Shown here piece after piece: positions 44,822 through 54,851 of a stretch of DNA of 64,000 nucleotides. The stretch is from Deinobacterium chartae (GTDB taxonomy: Bacteria > Deinococcota > Deinococci > Deinococcales > Deinococcaceae): the NCBI RefSeq assembly GCF_014202645.1, contig NZ_JACHHG010000007.1:142654-206653 (forward strand). The letters are read 5' to 3'. The position numbers were made by a program, and so were the translations under genes. Under the pieces are notes generated by a model. That model was not told the DNA's origin. It searched no databases and saw only the letters and a program-made list of their open reading frames with translations. Within the stretch, counting starts at the first letter, position 1; each line of letters begins with the position of its first letter.

Positions 44822-46041
44822 GCACCCACCCCGCGAAGCACGTCCAAGATCGCCTGACCGTACCTGCGCACCCGTTCGGGTCCCATGCCTTTCACGGCCT
44901 GCAGCTCCTCGAGGCTGCGCGGACGCTGGCGGGCGATGTCGGCCAGGGTGGCGTTGGAGGCCACGATGAAGCGTGACACCTCGAGGCGGCGCGCTTCGGC
45001 GTTGCGCCAGTCGCGCAACTGCTCGTAGCGCTGGCGCTCCGGGTCGCTCATGCCTTCGGTGGGGTCCTGGCGGGCGGTCACGACCGGCATCAGGATCGAC
45101 GGCTCGGCGTCTCCGGGCTCGGGTCGCGCTTCCACGTCGGCGCGCGTCTCGGTACCTTCGTCCGTTTCCACCACGACCTCGGGCTCCCCGGCAGGCAGTT
45201 CCTCGGCGCTACGCAGGGCGGCCTCGAGGTCGCTCATCAGCTCCTCGGGGTCCTCCAGACCGATGGAGAGCAGCGCCCGGTTGCCCTGCAGGCGGTAGCC
45301 CGAGGTGGTGCAGCCCAGCGCGGCTCCCCGGAACATGCGCAGGTGGTGCAGGCGGCCCAGGTCGTCGAGCTCGAGGTGAATCAGCGAGATGGGGTGGTGG
45401 GGATCCTCAAGGCGGGCGGCGCGCACGCCGGGCAGTTCGGCCAGGCGTGCGGCCAGTTGTGCGGCCGAGCTCTGCTGGCGCTCGAGGCGCAGTTGCAAGG
45501 TGGGCAGGGCGCGCAGCACCAGCAGGCTTTCGAGTTCTCCGGGCGCGAAGCGGCTCCCCTCGAGCGGGGCGCGCAACACGTCGTCCGAGCCGATCAGGCA
45601 GGCGAGTTCCAAGTCGCCGTGACCGCTGAGCTGGGCAGCGTGACCGTACACCAGCAAGTCGGCACCGCGCAGCCCGGCGCCGGGTTGGTGGGTGGAATCC
45701 AAGACCAGCAGGGCGCCCGCACTCCGGGTGGCGGTGCGCAGTTCCGAGCTCGCTTCGGGCGTCCAGACCATCTTGACGCCGCTCATGTCCGCTTGCGCGA
45801 GGTCCTCGAGCGGCAGGCGTTCGACGGCCACTCCGGCGTCGTTCCAGGCATCGAGCAGGCCGGGGGCGTCCTCGCTGACCAGTACCCGTTCGCCGGGGCG
45901 CACCAGGCCCGCCAGGGCCAGCAGGGCAGCCGCACCGTTGACGAAGGTCAGCGCAAAAGCTGCGCCCTCCAGGCGGGCCAGTTCAGCCTCGAGATGAGTG
46001 CGCCAGGGCGCGTCTTGCAGGGTAAAATTCGGGTACGTCAT
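44818..46041 (-). CDS. Cystathionine-gamma-lyase-like PLP-fold protein fused to an HRDC domain
   Basis: The 407-residue protein has an N-terminal fold I PLP-transferase-like region of the Cys/Met metabolism type (about 1-280). The Schiff-base lysine position is lost: the usual TKYLxGHxD reads AAQLSGHGD (residues 135-143). An acidic linker (about 285-325) follows, then a C-terminal HRDC domain ([42 protein letters not shown]..., [15 protein letters not shown]). HRDC domains bind nucleic acids in RecQ and RNase D. A protein of this make-up is known in D. radiodurans (DR2444, from memory). Start 46041 is seven bases after TATAAT. Confidence 0.87.
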   Translation of the reverse strand: MTYPNFTLQDAPWRTHLEAELARLEGAAFALTFVNGAAALLALAGLVRPGERVLVSEDAPGLLDAWNDAGVAVERLPLEDLAQADMSGVKMVWTPEASSELRTATRSAGALLVLDSTHQPGAGLRGADLLVYGHAAQLSGHGDLELACLIGSDDVLRAPLEGSRFAPGELESLLVLRALPTLQLRLERQQSSAAQLAARLAELPGVRAARLEDPHHPISLIHLELDDLGRLHHLRMFRGAALGCTTSGYRLQGNRALLSIGLEDPEELMSDLEAALRSAEELPAGEPEVVVETDEGTETRADVEARPEPGDAEPSILMPVVTARQDPTEGMSDPERQRYEQLRDWRNAEARRLEVSRFIVASNATLADIARQRPRSLEELQAVKGMGPERVRRYGQAILDVLRGVGA

Positions 46042-46095
46042 TCTGGACATTATATCAGCCGCGCTGTTATTGACGAGAGAAAACGCTGAATTTAT

Positions 46096-46125
46096 TTGAC
46101 AGAACCACATTCAATTGAGTATGAA
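46096..46125 (+). promoter_or_regulatory. Promoter of the beta-barrel protein gene
   Basis: TTGACA (46096-46101) and TATGAA (46120-46125) with an 18-base spacer, followed by AGGAGG (46131-46136). The divergent HRDC gene has its own TATAAT on the other strand at 46049-46054. Confidence 0.7.
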
Positions 46126-46144
46126 AGATCAGGAGGCTCATGAG

Positions 46145-46615
46145 ATGCGTATGAAGAAACTGCTTGCTTTTTCGGCCCTGACCCTGGCTCTTTCCGCCAC
46201 CCCTGCCCTCGCGCAGCAGAGCGTCAACCTGCGTAACGGCGCGGGCTACGGCTTCCTCGGCGTGGAAGCCGAGTTCCCGGTTGCGCGCAACGCCGTGCTG
46301 AACGCAGGCGTAGGAACCACCTTCGGCGGCTTCTCGGTCGTCGGCGGCGGTAAGTACTTCTTCCAGCCCGAGCAGCGCCTGGCCGGCCTCTACGGTGCCG
46401 GCCGCCTGGGCCTGTACGCCGGTAACGGTTTTGCCGGCTTCCTGGGCGTGGCGACCGCCGGTTACCGCTTTGACCTCGGCAAGGCCAGCGTGGACCTCAA
46501 CCGCCTGTACGTTGACCTCGAGGCCGGCGTGTCCTTCGGCGCGTACGGCGACGGCTACCTGGCCGGAGCCGGCGTGGGCCCCGCTTTCGGCATCGGCCTG
46601 GGCTACCGCTTCTAA
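46145..46615 (+). CDS. Small outer-membrane-type beta-barrel protein
   Basis: The 156-residue product begins MRMKKLLAFSALTLALSATPALAQ, a signal peptide. The mature part is made of alternating Gly/aromatic strands (GYGFLGVEAEFPVARN, VVGGGKYFFQPEQ, GFLGVATAGYRFD, RLYVDLEAGVSFGAYGDGYL) and ends in GIGLGYRF, an aromatic C terminus typical of outer-membrane barrels. Start 46145 fits AGGAGG eight bases upstream; MKKLLAF at 46151 is an alternative. Its role is unknown; it resembles other short barrel proteins of Deinococcus. Confidence 0.8.
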   Translation: MRMKKLLAFSALTLALSATPALAQQSVNLRNGAGYGFLGVEAEFPVARNAVLNAGVGTTFGGFSVVGGGKYFFQPEQRLAGLYGAGRLGLYAGNGFAGFLGVATAGYRFDLGKASVDLNRLYVDLEAGVSFGAYGDGYLAGAGVGPAFGIGLGYRF

Positions 46616-46631
46616 AGCGGTCTTCCAACGC

Positions 46632-46675
46632 GGATAGCAACACGGGCCGCACGCGTGCGGCCCATGTTGCTATCC
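46632..46675. terminator. Long bidirectional terminator hairpin
   Basis: GGATAGCAACA (46632-46642) pairs with TGTTGCTATCC (46665-46675), and the inner GGGCCGCACGCGTGCGGCCC is itself a palindrome. It lies between the barrel gene and the convergent uppS gene. Confidence 0.82.
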
Positions 46676-46683
46676 ATCCGGGT

Positions 46684-47520
46684 TCAGCGCCCGAAACGGC
46701 GCTCCCGGCTCTGGAACGACCGCAGGGCCCGCAGGAAATCCACCTTGCGAAACGACGGCCAGTAAGCGTCGCAGAAGTAATACTCACTGTAAGCTGCCTG
46801 CCACAGCAAAAAGCCCGAGAGCCGCACCTCGCCCGAGGTCCGCACGATGAAGTCCGGGTCCGGCGCTCCGGCGGTGTACAGGTGTTCTTCGATATCCGAA
46901 ACCTGCAGTTCCCTGGAGAGCTCCTCGAGGCTTTTACCTTCGGCGGCCTTGGCCCGGAGCAGCGAGCGTATGGCTCCTACGATCTCCTCGCGTCCGCCGT
47001 AGCCGATGGCGATGTGCAGCAGCATGCCCTGGTAGTGGGCGGTGGCCTGCTCGAGTTCGTGCAGCGCCTTGCGGGTGCTTTCGGGGAAGTCCTCGATCTG
47101 GCCGATCAGCTTGATACGCACGGCGTTGTTGTGAATGCGCGGGTCGTGCACCATCTTGGCGGCTTCGCGGGCGAAGAGTTCGAGCAGGTGCGCGACCTCC
47201 TGCGGGTCACGCGACTTGTTGTCGCTGGAGAACACCCACAGCGTCACGTGCGGAATTCCCAACGCCAGACACCACTCGAGCACCTCGTAGGCTTTGTGCG
47301 CTCCCAAGTCGTGCCCCATGTGGGTTTCAACGCCGATCGAGCGCGCGAAGCGGCGGTTGCCATCAAGGATGATCCCCAGGTGCTTGGGCAGTTTGCCGCC
47401 GGCCAGAACCGCGCGAGAAAGCCGCTGCTCGTACCACCAGTACAGTGGTTTGAGCAGGGTTCGGTAGATGCCGATGGCCTGCTGCGCGGTCGGTCTCGAG
47501 ATGCTGCGCGCTTGACTCAC
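46684..47520 (-). CDS. uppS: Isoprenyl (undecaprenyl) diphosphate synthase
   Basis: The 278-residue cis-prenyltransferase has HLGIILDGNRRFARSIG with the catalytic Asp, MGHDLGAHKAYEVLEWCLALGI, TLWVFSSDNKSRDPQEV, IAIGYGGREEIVGAIRSLL, and DPDFIVRTSGEVRLSGFLLWQAAYSEYYF. It makes the C55 lipid carrier for peptidoglycan and other wall polymers. The GTG at 47520 (MSQARSISRP) lies seven bases after TACACT, so the longer upstream frame from 47586 is unlikely. It has a longer N-terminal extension than the E. coli enzyme. Confidence 0.93.
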   Translation of the reverse strand: MSQARSISRPTAQQAIGIYRTLLKPLYWWYEQRLSRAVLAGGKLPKHLGIILDGNRRFARSIGVETHMGHDLGAHKAYEVLEWCLALGIPHVTLWVFSSDNKSRDPQEVAHLLELFAREAAKMVHDPRIHNNAVRIKLIGQIEDFPESTRKALHELEQATAHYQGMLLHIAIGYGGREEIVGAIRSLLRAKAAEGKSLEELSRELQVSDIEEHLYTAGAPDPDFIVRTSGEVRLSGFLLWQAAYSEYYFCDAYWPSFRKVDFLRALRSFQSRERRFGR

Positions 47521-47586
47521 GTGAGGCAGTGTACCACCCCCGGGTGACGGGCCGATGTGACCTCGAGGGAATGAAGTCGTGTGCAT

Positions 47587-47860
47587 CTAAACGTCGCCGT
47601 TCATAGATTATGAAGCTCGCAGTTGTTTTATTTTGCAACAGATTGGGATCATTTTGCAGGTTCCGCGATCAACTGTAGTGTTCGAACTCAAAAACAGCCA
47701 ACTCCGTGGCTGCTGCAGGCAGCACGTATTCACAAGTACCCGATGCTGTATCGGCTGAATACAGCCCGACCAGAAACCGTGGCACCGGGAAATCCGGACA
47801 TCAGCGGGTATGCCATAGCACGCGTCAAGCCCAATTTTCGCCTCACCGCACAGGAGAAAC
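47587..47860. other. Intergenic region, AT-richer, no gene recognised
   Basis: Between the uppS 5' side and the hydrolase remnant. It is lower in G+C than the neighbours around 47600-47700. Open frames on both strands here have no ribosome-binding site, odd composition and no family similarity. CAGGAGAAAC at about 47850 is the old ribosome-binding site of the pseudogene. Confidence 0.5.
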
Positions 47861-48368
47861 ATGGCCGAGGTCTTGTTCCGTCCCACCCAGGGACAGACCC
47901 CGGGAGTCCTTGCCTTTGCGGGCCGGCCGCGGCAAATCGGGCGCGCCCGCACACGCCCGATCTTGAGACGCTTGAAGCCGGCATCATCCACGCGCAGCAA
48001 CGTGACTTTACTACCTTCCTCCGCGCAGGATCTGCCCGACCACCGGGTCTATGCGGGCTTTTCACTCGGAGCGCTGCTGGCACAGCAGTTCACTCAGACC
48101 CACCTTAGGACACGAGGAGCCCGGCTATTTCCCACCGGTCTCCCTTGCTCAGAATTCAAAACCGCATGGCCAGCGCGTGTACCTGCCCAGCTGCACACAT
48201 GCCGCCCGATCCTTTTTCGTAGCGGAGGCGGCCAGGGTGCATGCAGCACCCTGGCCGCCTCCGCTCGGACGGACCTGTTCCCCGGGCAGCGCAGTCCCAG
48301 GCACTGCCCCCAGCTATACACAGCCAGAGCACCGGCGCACTTCCTGGTTTTTACACCCCGGTTCCCCG
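47861..48368 (+). pseudogene. Decayed dienelactone-hydrolase-family gene
   Basis: After CAGGAGAAAC an ATG starts MAEVLFRPTQGQTPGVLAFAG, an alpha/beta-hydrolase start of the dienelactone hydrolase family. The match then moves to the next frame (HTPDL, ETLEAGIIHAQQRDFTTFLRA). It returns to the first frame at DLPDHRVYAGFSLGALLAQQ, which holds the nucleophile-elbow-like GFSLG, and continues to TAWPARVPAQLH. It shifts again at HAARSFFVAEAARVHAAP and RTDLFPG. At least three frame changes and a short internal deletion mean that no full-length hydrolase can be made. The 3' end runs up to the mutY stop on the other strand. Confidence 0.75.
48223..48265. repeat. 19-bp perfect inverted repeat inside the pseudogene
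   Basis: Arms 48223-48241 and 48247-48265 are perfect complements of 19 bases around ATGCA. It lies within the decayed hydrolase gene and could be a local inverted duplication or a terminator-like hairpin that arose after inactivation. Confidence 0.85.
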
Positions 48369-48379
48369 CCCACGCAGCT

Positions 48380-49399
48380 TCAGAACAGGCCGGGCTGAGC
48401 GCGCAACAACGCCACTGCCTTGGCATCGACCCGCGCTACTGGCACCGCTTCCAGCACGGTCAGGGGCAGGTCCGCCTCGGCCCGCCACACCTCGAGGTCG
48501 AGCCTGCGGTGCGTGAACACATGGCGCACCTCGCCCAGGCGCTCGAGGCGGCGCGCCTTCAGTCGGGCCTCGAGGCGGCCCAGCGCGGCCTCGGGAGCCT
48601 CGTCCTCCCCCACCGCCTCGAGGGGAAGTCCCAGCAGGCCGCCCAGCAGGCTGTTTTCCGGGCGCCGCTCGAGGTAGAGCCGCTGCGCGTCCCCGATCAA
48701 TAGCGCCACCGCGCGGATGTGCTTCACGGCGGCGCGCGCCTTGGGGGCCGGGTAGCGCTCGGGCATGCCCGAGGCGTACGCAGCGCAGTGAGCGCGCAGC
48801 GGGCACGCAGTGCAGGCGGGTTTTTTCGGCGTGCACACGGTGGCCCCCAGTTCCATCACCGCCTGGTTCCAGTCACCCGGAGCCGCGCGCTCGAGCAGCG
48901 CGTCCGCGCGCGCTTGCAACCACGCGCTCGAGGGCTGCAGCTCAGCATGCAGCCGTCCCAGCACGCGGCGCACGTTGCCGTCCACCACCGCGCGCGGCTC
49001 AGCGAAGGCGATCGAGGCTACCGCCGCCGCCGTGTACGGGCCCACCCCCGGCAGGGCCAGCCAGCCCTCGTAGGTGGTGGGCATGCCGCGCACCACCACC
49101 TCCTGCGCTGCGCGGTGCAGGTTGCGGGCGCGCGCGTAGTAGCCGCAGCCCTCCCAGGCCTTGAGTACGGCCTGCTGCGGAGCCGCCGCCAGGTCCTGCA
49201 CGGTCGGGAAAGCCTCGAGGAAACGCAGGTAGTAAGCTGTTCCGGTCACCACCTGGGTCTGCTGCAGCAGCACCTCGGAAATCCAGATGGCGTACGGGTC
49301 ACGGGTGCGCCGCCAGGGCAGGTCACGCGCCGCCGAGCGGTACCAGGCGAGCAGCTCGGAACGCAGGAGGTCAAGGTTTTCTGAGGTCGCCGCCGACAC
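48380..49399 (-). CDS. mutY: A/G-specific adenine DNA glycosylase
   Basis: The 339-residue protein has the MutY catalytic Glu in [15 protein letters not shown] and the helix-hairpin-helix [17 protein letters not shown]. The catalytic Asp is in [14 protein letters not shown]. The iron-sulfur cysteines C-x6-C-x2-C-x5-C lie in [18 protein letters not shown] Nudix-like C-terminal domain (about 225-335) recognises 8-oxoG. It removes A paired with 8-oxoguanine. The GTG at 49399 lies six bases after TATACT, so the open frame upstream to 49465 is not used. Complete. Confidence 0.95.
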   Translation of the reverse strand: MSAATSENLDLLRSELLAWYRSAARDLPWRRTRDPYAIWISEVLLQQTQVVTGTAYYLRFLEAFPTVQDLAAAPQQAVLKAWEGCGYYARARNLHRAAQEVVVRGMPTTYEGWLALPGVGPYTAAAVASIAFAEPRAVVDGNVRRVLGRLHAELQPSSAWLQARADALLERAAPGDWNQAVMELGATVCTPKKPACTACPLRAHCAAYASGMPERYPAPKARAAVKHIRAVALLIGDAQRLYLERRPENSLLGGLLGLPLEAVGEDEAPEAALGRLEARLKARRLERLGEVRHVFTHRRLDLEVWRAEADLPLTVLEAVPVARVDAKAVALLRAQPGLF

Positions 49400-49479
49400 C
49401 CCGGGAGTATACTGGAGCGCGAAGAGCGCGACTGTGCCGCACGTCAGGCCACCCGCAACAGGCACCTCGAGGAATCTTC

Positions 49480-50130
49480 ATGACTGCCCCGGTCCAGAAC
49501 AAAACGGAGTTCAGCTACTCGGTCAACTCGGCCAACAGCCTCATTCACCTGTACCGGGCAGAGGTGGGCCGCATGACCGCTTACCGCGCCCGGCTGGACA
49601 CCACCACGAACTGGGCCGTGGTCACCACCGCCGGTCTGGCGTCGTTTGCGCTCGGCAACGAGAACGTCACACACACGGTCTTCGTGTTCGCCATGTTCCT
49701 GAACTACTTTTTCTTGCACCTCGAGGCGCGGCGCTTCACCACCTACGAGATCAGTCACCACCGGGTGCGCATCATCGAACGCTTCTTCTACCCGGCGATG
49801 TTGGGAGATCAGGTGGACGGCTCATGGCACCAGCTGCTGCTGGCCGAACTGGCCAAGCCGCGCAGCCCCATCGACCGCTCCGAAGCGCTGGGATGGCGGT
49901 TGCGCCGCAACTACCTGTGGATCTATACGGCCGTGCTGATCGCGTGGCTCACCAAGATCGACGCCTCGAGGATTCCCAACCTGGCCTACACGGTGCCCGA
50001 GTACGTCGCCCTCGCGCGCATCGCCAACATTCCCGGCTGGATCGTGGTCAGTGCCGTGGTGGTGTTCTACGGCATCCTGATCCGGCTGGCCGTCCACGCC
50101 AACCGCCACTACCCGCTCGAGGCCGACTGA
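49480..50130 (+). CDS. DUF2270 membrane protein
   Basis: The 216-residue protein has [41 protein letters not shown], then a second membrane segment ([20 protein letters not shown]), and two more near the C terminus ([38 protein letters not shown]). This is the pattern of DUF2270, widespread in Deinococcus-Thermus and actinobacteria and of unknown function. GAGGAA precedes the ATG. It stands alone, divergent from mutY. Confidence 0.88.
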   Translation: MTAPVQNKTEFSYSVNSANSLIHLYRAEVGRMTAYRARLDTTTNWAVVTTAGLASFALGNENVTHTVFVFAMFLNYFFLHLEARRFTTYEISHHRVRIIERFFYPAMLGDQVDGSWHQLLLAELAKPRSPIDRSEALGWRLRRNYLWIYTAVLIAWLTKIDASRIPNLAYTVPEYVALARIANIPGWIVVSAVVVFYGILIRLAVHANRHYPLEAD

Positions 50131-50228
50131 ACGCAGTGGCAGCGTAGGCCCAAGAAGCGCGGTTTGCCTCGGCAGACAGCACCCCGGCGCACTATTGTGC
50201 GGCGAGGCCTCACGTTAAGCTAAGGCCC

Positions 50229-50708
50229 ATGAGCATCCCCACCCCGGTTTCCGCCCAGGAATTCCGCCGCGCCCTCGGTCACTTCGGCAGCGGTGTGACC
50301 GTCGTGACCAGCCCTGCCGGGGATAGCTTCCACGGCATGACCGCCTCGGCTTTTATCTCGGTGTCCCTCGAGCCGCCGCTGGTGCTGGTCTCGGTAGACA
50401 AGCGCGCGCACATGCACGCGGTGCTTCACAACGTCAGCCACTACGGCATCTCGATTCTGGCCAGCGACCAAGCTGCGGTCAGCAACCACTTTGCCGGACG
50501 TCCGCTCGAGCAGGTTCCGGCCCTCGAGGAGGTGCAGGGCGTGCCGCTGGTGGCAGGCGCACTCGCACGGCTGGTGTGCCGTATCCGTGACCGTCACGAC
50601 GCCGGGGACCACACCCTGTTCGTGGGTCTGGTGGAATACGCTGACACGAGCGAGAAGGCACCGCTGATGTACTACGCGGGCAAGTACGGCGACTTCAGCC
50701 CCAAGTAA
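50229..50708 (+). CDS. Flavin reductase-like (FMN-binding split barrel) protein
   Basis: The 159-residue protein matches the flavin reductase family: FRRALGHFGSGVTVVTSPAG, FHGMTASAFISVSLEPPLVLVSVDKRAHMH, GISILASDQAAVSNHFAGRP, and a final YYAGKYGDF. It would bind FMN and use NAD(P)H to supply reduced flavin to a monooxygenase, which is not in this window. The ATG at 50229 follows TAAGCT (50216-50221) by seven bases. The stop is three bases from the stop of the convergent tryptophanase gene. Confidence 0.91.
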   Translation: MSIPTPVSAQEFRRALGHFGSGVTVVTSPAGDSFHGMTASAFISVSLEPPLVLVSVDKRAHMHAVLHNVSHYGISILASDQAAVSNHFAGRPLEQVPALEEVQGVPLVAGALARLVCRIRDRHDAGDHTLFVGLVEYADTSEKAPLMYYAGKYGDFSPK

Positions 50709-50711
50709 GCC

Positions 50712-52082
50712 TCAGGCCGGCCTCACGGCTGCAACGCGCTCGATCGGCTCGAAGTGCGCGCTGAAGTGCCGCAACATCTGCGGAGCCTCGGTGATGCGGT
50801 AGCCGCGCAGCGAGCTGCGCCGGGCATAGACTTCCGCGACCGTTTCGGCCACGTAAAGCAGGTGCGAGACCGTGTACACCCGGCGCGGCAGGGCCAGCCG
50901 CACCAGATCCCAGCGGGCGTGCTCGCCGAACATGACCGTGCCGATCTCGCAACTGCGCACGCCGCCCTCGAGGTAGAGCTCGGCCGCCAGCGACTGCCCG
51001 GGGAAGTGCCCGGGAGGCAGGTGCGGCAAGAAAGCGCGCGCGTCGATGTACACCGCGTGACCGCCCGAAGGGCGCAGCACCGGCACGCCTGCGGCGTGCA
51101 GGCGTTCGGCCAGGAAACCGGTGCTCTCGATGCGGTAGCGCAGGTAATCCGGGTCGAGCACTTCGCGCAGGCCAACGCTCATGGCCTCGAGGTCACGCCC
51201 GGCGAGGCCGCCGTAGCTGGTAAAGCCCTCGTTGAGGATCAGCGCGGCGCAAGCGCGCTCCATCAGTTCGGGATCACGCAGGCCCAACAAGCCGCCGATG
51301 TTGACCAGACCGTCTTTCTTGGCACTGAAAGTGAAGCCGTCGGCGAGGTCGAACATCTCACGGGCGATGTCGGCCACCGAGCGGCCCGACTGTCCGGGTG
51401 CCCTGCGCTGGATAAAGTAGGCATTCTCGGCGAAACGGCAGGCGTCGATGAAAAACGGCACGCGGTACTGGCGGGCAATTTCGGCGACCGCACGCAGGTT
51501 GTCGAGCGAAACCGGCTGCCCGCCGCCCGAGTTGTTGGTGACCGTCACGATCACCAGACCAACGCGGTCCCCCAGCGTGCGCAACTGCTCCTCGAGGGCG
51601 CTGAGGTCCATGTTGCCCTTGAACGGTGCTTCGAGGGCGGGGTCGGCCGCCTCGAGGCAGGGCAGGTCCACGCCGCTCGCACCGGAAGCCTCGATGTGCG
51701 CGCGGGTGGTGTCAAACAGGGTGTTGGAAAGCACCACCTGTCCGGGTTGCAGCAGGGCCTGGCACAGCACTTTCTCGGCCGCGCGGCCCTGGTGGGCGGG
51801 CAGGATGTAGGGCATGCCGGTAATGTGGCGTGCGGTGGCCTCGAGGCGCTGCCAGGACGCCGATCCGGCGTAGCTTTCGTCGCCGCGCATCAGGGCCGCC
51901 CACTGTTCGGCACTCATCGCGCCGGTTCCCGAGTCGGTCAGCAAGTCGATCATGACCAGTTCGGCGGGAAGCCGGAACAGGTTGTAGTGGACCTGCTGCA
52001 GGGCCTGCTGACGTTCGTGGCGGGTGGTGGTACGGATCGGCTCGACCATCTTGATGCGGTAAGGTTCAAACGGGGTGTTCAC
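50712..52082 (-). CDS. tnaA: Tryptophanase
   Basis: The 456-residue PLP enzyme has GTGAMSAEQWAALMRGDESYAGS, LPAHQGRAAEKVL, VTNNSGGGQPVSLDN, IDACRFAENAYFI and FTFSAKKDGLVNIGG, with PLP-binding Lys256. It belongs to the tryptophanase/tyrosine phenol-lyase family. At the position where phenol-lyase has MER (the Arg that holds the phenol), this protein has CEI (378-380), as in tryptophanase, so indole, pyruvate and ammonia from tryptophan is the favoured reaction. GTG start with GGAGGAACC upstream. I see no Trp-rich TnaC-like leader peptide. Confidence 0.88.
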   Translation of the reverse strand: MNTPFEPYRIKMVEPIRTTTRHERQQALQQVHYNLFRLPAELVMIDLLTDSGTGAMSAEQWAALMRGDESYAGSASWQRLEATARHITGMPYILPAHQGRAAEKVLCQALLQPGQVVLSNTLFDTTRAHIEASGASGVDLPCLEAADPALEAPFKGNMDLSALEEQLRTLGDRVGLVIVTVTNNSGGGQPVSLDNLRAVAEIARQYRVPFFIDACRFAENAYFIQRRAPGQSGRSVADIAREMFDLADGFTFSAKKDGLVNIGGLLGLRDPELMERACAALILNEGFTSYGGLAGRDLEAMSVGLREVLDPDYLRYRIESTGFLAERLHAAGVPVLRPSGGHAVYIDARAFLPHLPPGHFPGQSLAAELYLEGGVRSCEIGTVMFGEHARWDLVRLALPRRVYTVSHLLYVAETVAEVYARRSSLRGYRITEAPQMLRHFSAHFEPIERVAAVRPA

Positions 52083-52419
52083 GGTTCCTCCGGGGTATGG
52101 CCCTGCACGGAAACGCGGACCGCTCCAAGTCAGAACCCGAGGGCCAACCGAGCGCGCACCTTCCGCTTTTCACGCAACAGAGCATCTGCCCGAAGGTAAT
52201 GGATGCGGTCTGAACACGGCATGAAACCCAAAAAGGCGAGCCCCAAAGAGCCGTTCAAGTCGGTAAGCTTGCGGCTGTTCCGCCTTACCCTGGCTCCAAA
52301 CCCTTCCGAACACATCCGGATTGACAGCACGTCTCTTGCTCTTTCATTTTTCAGTTAACTTCAGAAGAACCGTGCTGACCGCCCAGCACTACGAGCCGGG
52401 TCCTGGCGCCGCGTACGCC
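52083..52419. other. Region upstream of tnaA, no gene recognised
   Basis: A 337-base stretch between tnaA and the yhhQ-like gene. It has no open frame with a ribosome-binding site and family similarity, no Trp-containing leader peptide and no clear -35/-10 pair. It should hold the tnaA promoter and the end of the next transcript. Confidence 0.45.
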
Positions 52420-53097
52420 CTAGAGCCGGAAAGGATTGAAGTTGGTCCGCTCGTCGTACACGTCCTGCTTCTCCGCGCGCTTGAGCGCGCGCACTACGGC
52501 GTACGTCAGCGGGGTCAGCACCACCTCGAGGCCCACCTTGAAGAGGTAGTTCGAGGCGATCATGCTCCAGATCAGCTCGCCCGAAAAACCCGGGGCACCC
52601 AGGAAAGCGAGCAGCACGAACAGCGCGGTGTCCACCGCCTGACCGATCACGGTAGAACCGATGGTCCGGGTCCACAGGTAGCGGCCCCGGGTCACGACCT
52701 TGAGGCGGGCCATGATGTAGGCGTTTACAAACGAACCGGCCAGGTACGCCACGAAGCTGGCCAGCACGATGCGCGGCGCGCTCGCCAGCACCTTGTTGTA
52801 CGCGTCTTGGCCGACGTTTTGCGCCCAGGCGGCCTCGCCGGGCACAATACCGACCACCGCCACGGTCAGCGCAAACAGCGCCGAGGCCATAAAGCCGATC
52901 CAGATGGCGCGGCGGGCCCGGGCATAGCCGTACACCTCGGTGAGCAGGTCACCGAACAGGTAACTGAGCGGAAAGAGCAGCGTCCCGGCGTCGTAAACGA
53001 AAGGACCGAGCTGAACGATCTTGGCGCTCGAGGCCAGATTGCTAATCAGGAGCACCGCAACGAACAGACCCACGATAATATCGAAGTAGCGGAACAT
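52420..53097 (-). CDS. VUT-family queuosine-precursor transporter (YhhQ-like)
   Basis: The 225-residue membrane protein has about six hydrophobic segments and the VUT/YhhQ blocks DIIVGLFVAVLLISNLASSAKI, YDAGTLLFPLSYLFGDLLTEVYGYARARRAIW, FVAYLAGSFVNAYIMARLKV, and TRTIGSTVIGQAVDTALFVLLAF. Members import queuosine precursors such as preQ0 or preQ1. Start 53097 follows CAGGAGAAGC; the open frame extends to 53127 without a better site. The leader of about 70 bases carries two hairpins (see separate entry), and preQ1 control is a possibility that I could not confirm. Confidence 0.87.
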   Translation of the reverse strand: MFRYFDIIVGLFVAVLLISNLASSAKIVQLGPFVYDAGTLLFPLSYLFGDLLTEVYGYARARRAIWIGFMASALFALTVAVVGIVPGEAAWAQNVGQDAYNKVLASAPRIVLASFVAYLAGSFVNAYIMARLKVVTRGRYLWTRTIGSTVIGQAVDTALFVLLAFLGAPGFSGELIWSMIASNYLFKVGLEVVLTPLTYAVVRALKRAEKQDVYDERTNFNPFRL

Positions 53098-53173
53098 GCT
53101 TCTCCTGGAGTGTGGGATTCCGGGCAACTGCCCGGTCAGAACTCAGGGCTTGCGGCCCAAATAACCGATTCTA
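53098..53173 (-). promoter_or_regulatory. Structured leader of the YhhQ-like gene
   Basis: On the minus strand TAGAAT (53168-53173) may be the -10. Downstream come a small hairpin GGGC-CGCAA-GCCC and the 16-base palindrome CCGGGCAGTTGCCCGG (53130-53145), then the ribosome-binding site. This is compatible with a small riboswitch, but the known preQ1 consensus blocks are not convincingly present. Confidence 0.35.
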
Positions 53174-53339
53174 ACACCCAGGGGCAGGAACAGTCCGGCC
53201 CCATGCGCGGCGGCACAGGATTTTCAAACCGTAAAAGACACAGTTCGGGCATACGCCCGGTGGTAGCGTAAGTCCACGTTCCAAGCGCAATTCCACCGCT
53301 TTCCAACACAGCGACCTCTTTTCGTCATCGGAGGAAGAC

Positions 53340-54782
<1,443 letters not shown>

Positions 54783-54851
54783 GCGGTGAAACGGGGAGTG
54801 GCCCAAGGTCAGACCGGACCTTTCTCCGTTTTGCTTTCCGGGAGGGAGCCC

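Noticed and set aside
47608-48000. A 130-codon minus-strand frame in the gap before mutY
   Set aside because: No ribosome-binding site, Cys/Arg-rich nonsense, and it is antisense to the hydrolase pseudogene.
50712-52082. Tyrosine phenol-lyase
   Set aside because: The phenol-binding Arg position (MER in phenol-lyase) is CEI, as in tryptophanase.
52130-52330. Leader peptide or small gene upstream of tnaA
   Set aside because: No Trp codons, no ribosome-binding site, no conserved family pattern.
53098-53173. Firm preQ1 riboswitch call
   Set aside because: The conserved preQ1-I and preQ1-II sequence blocks could not be placed; kept only as a structured leader.
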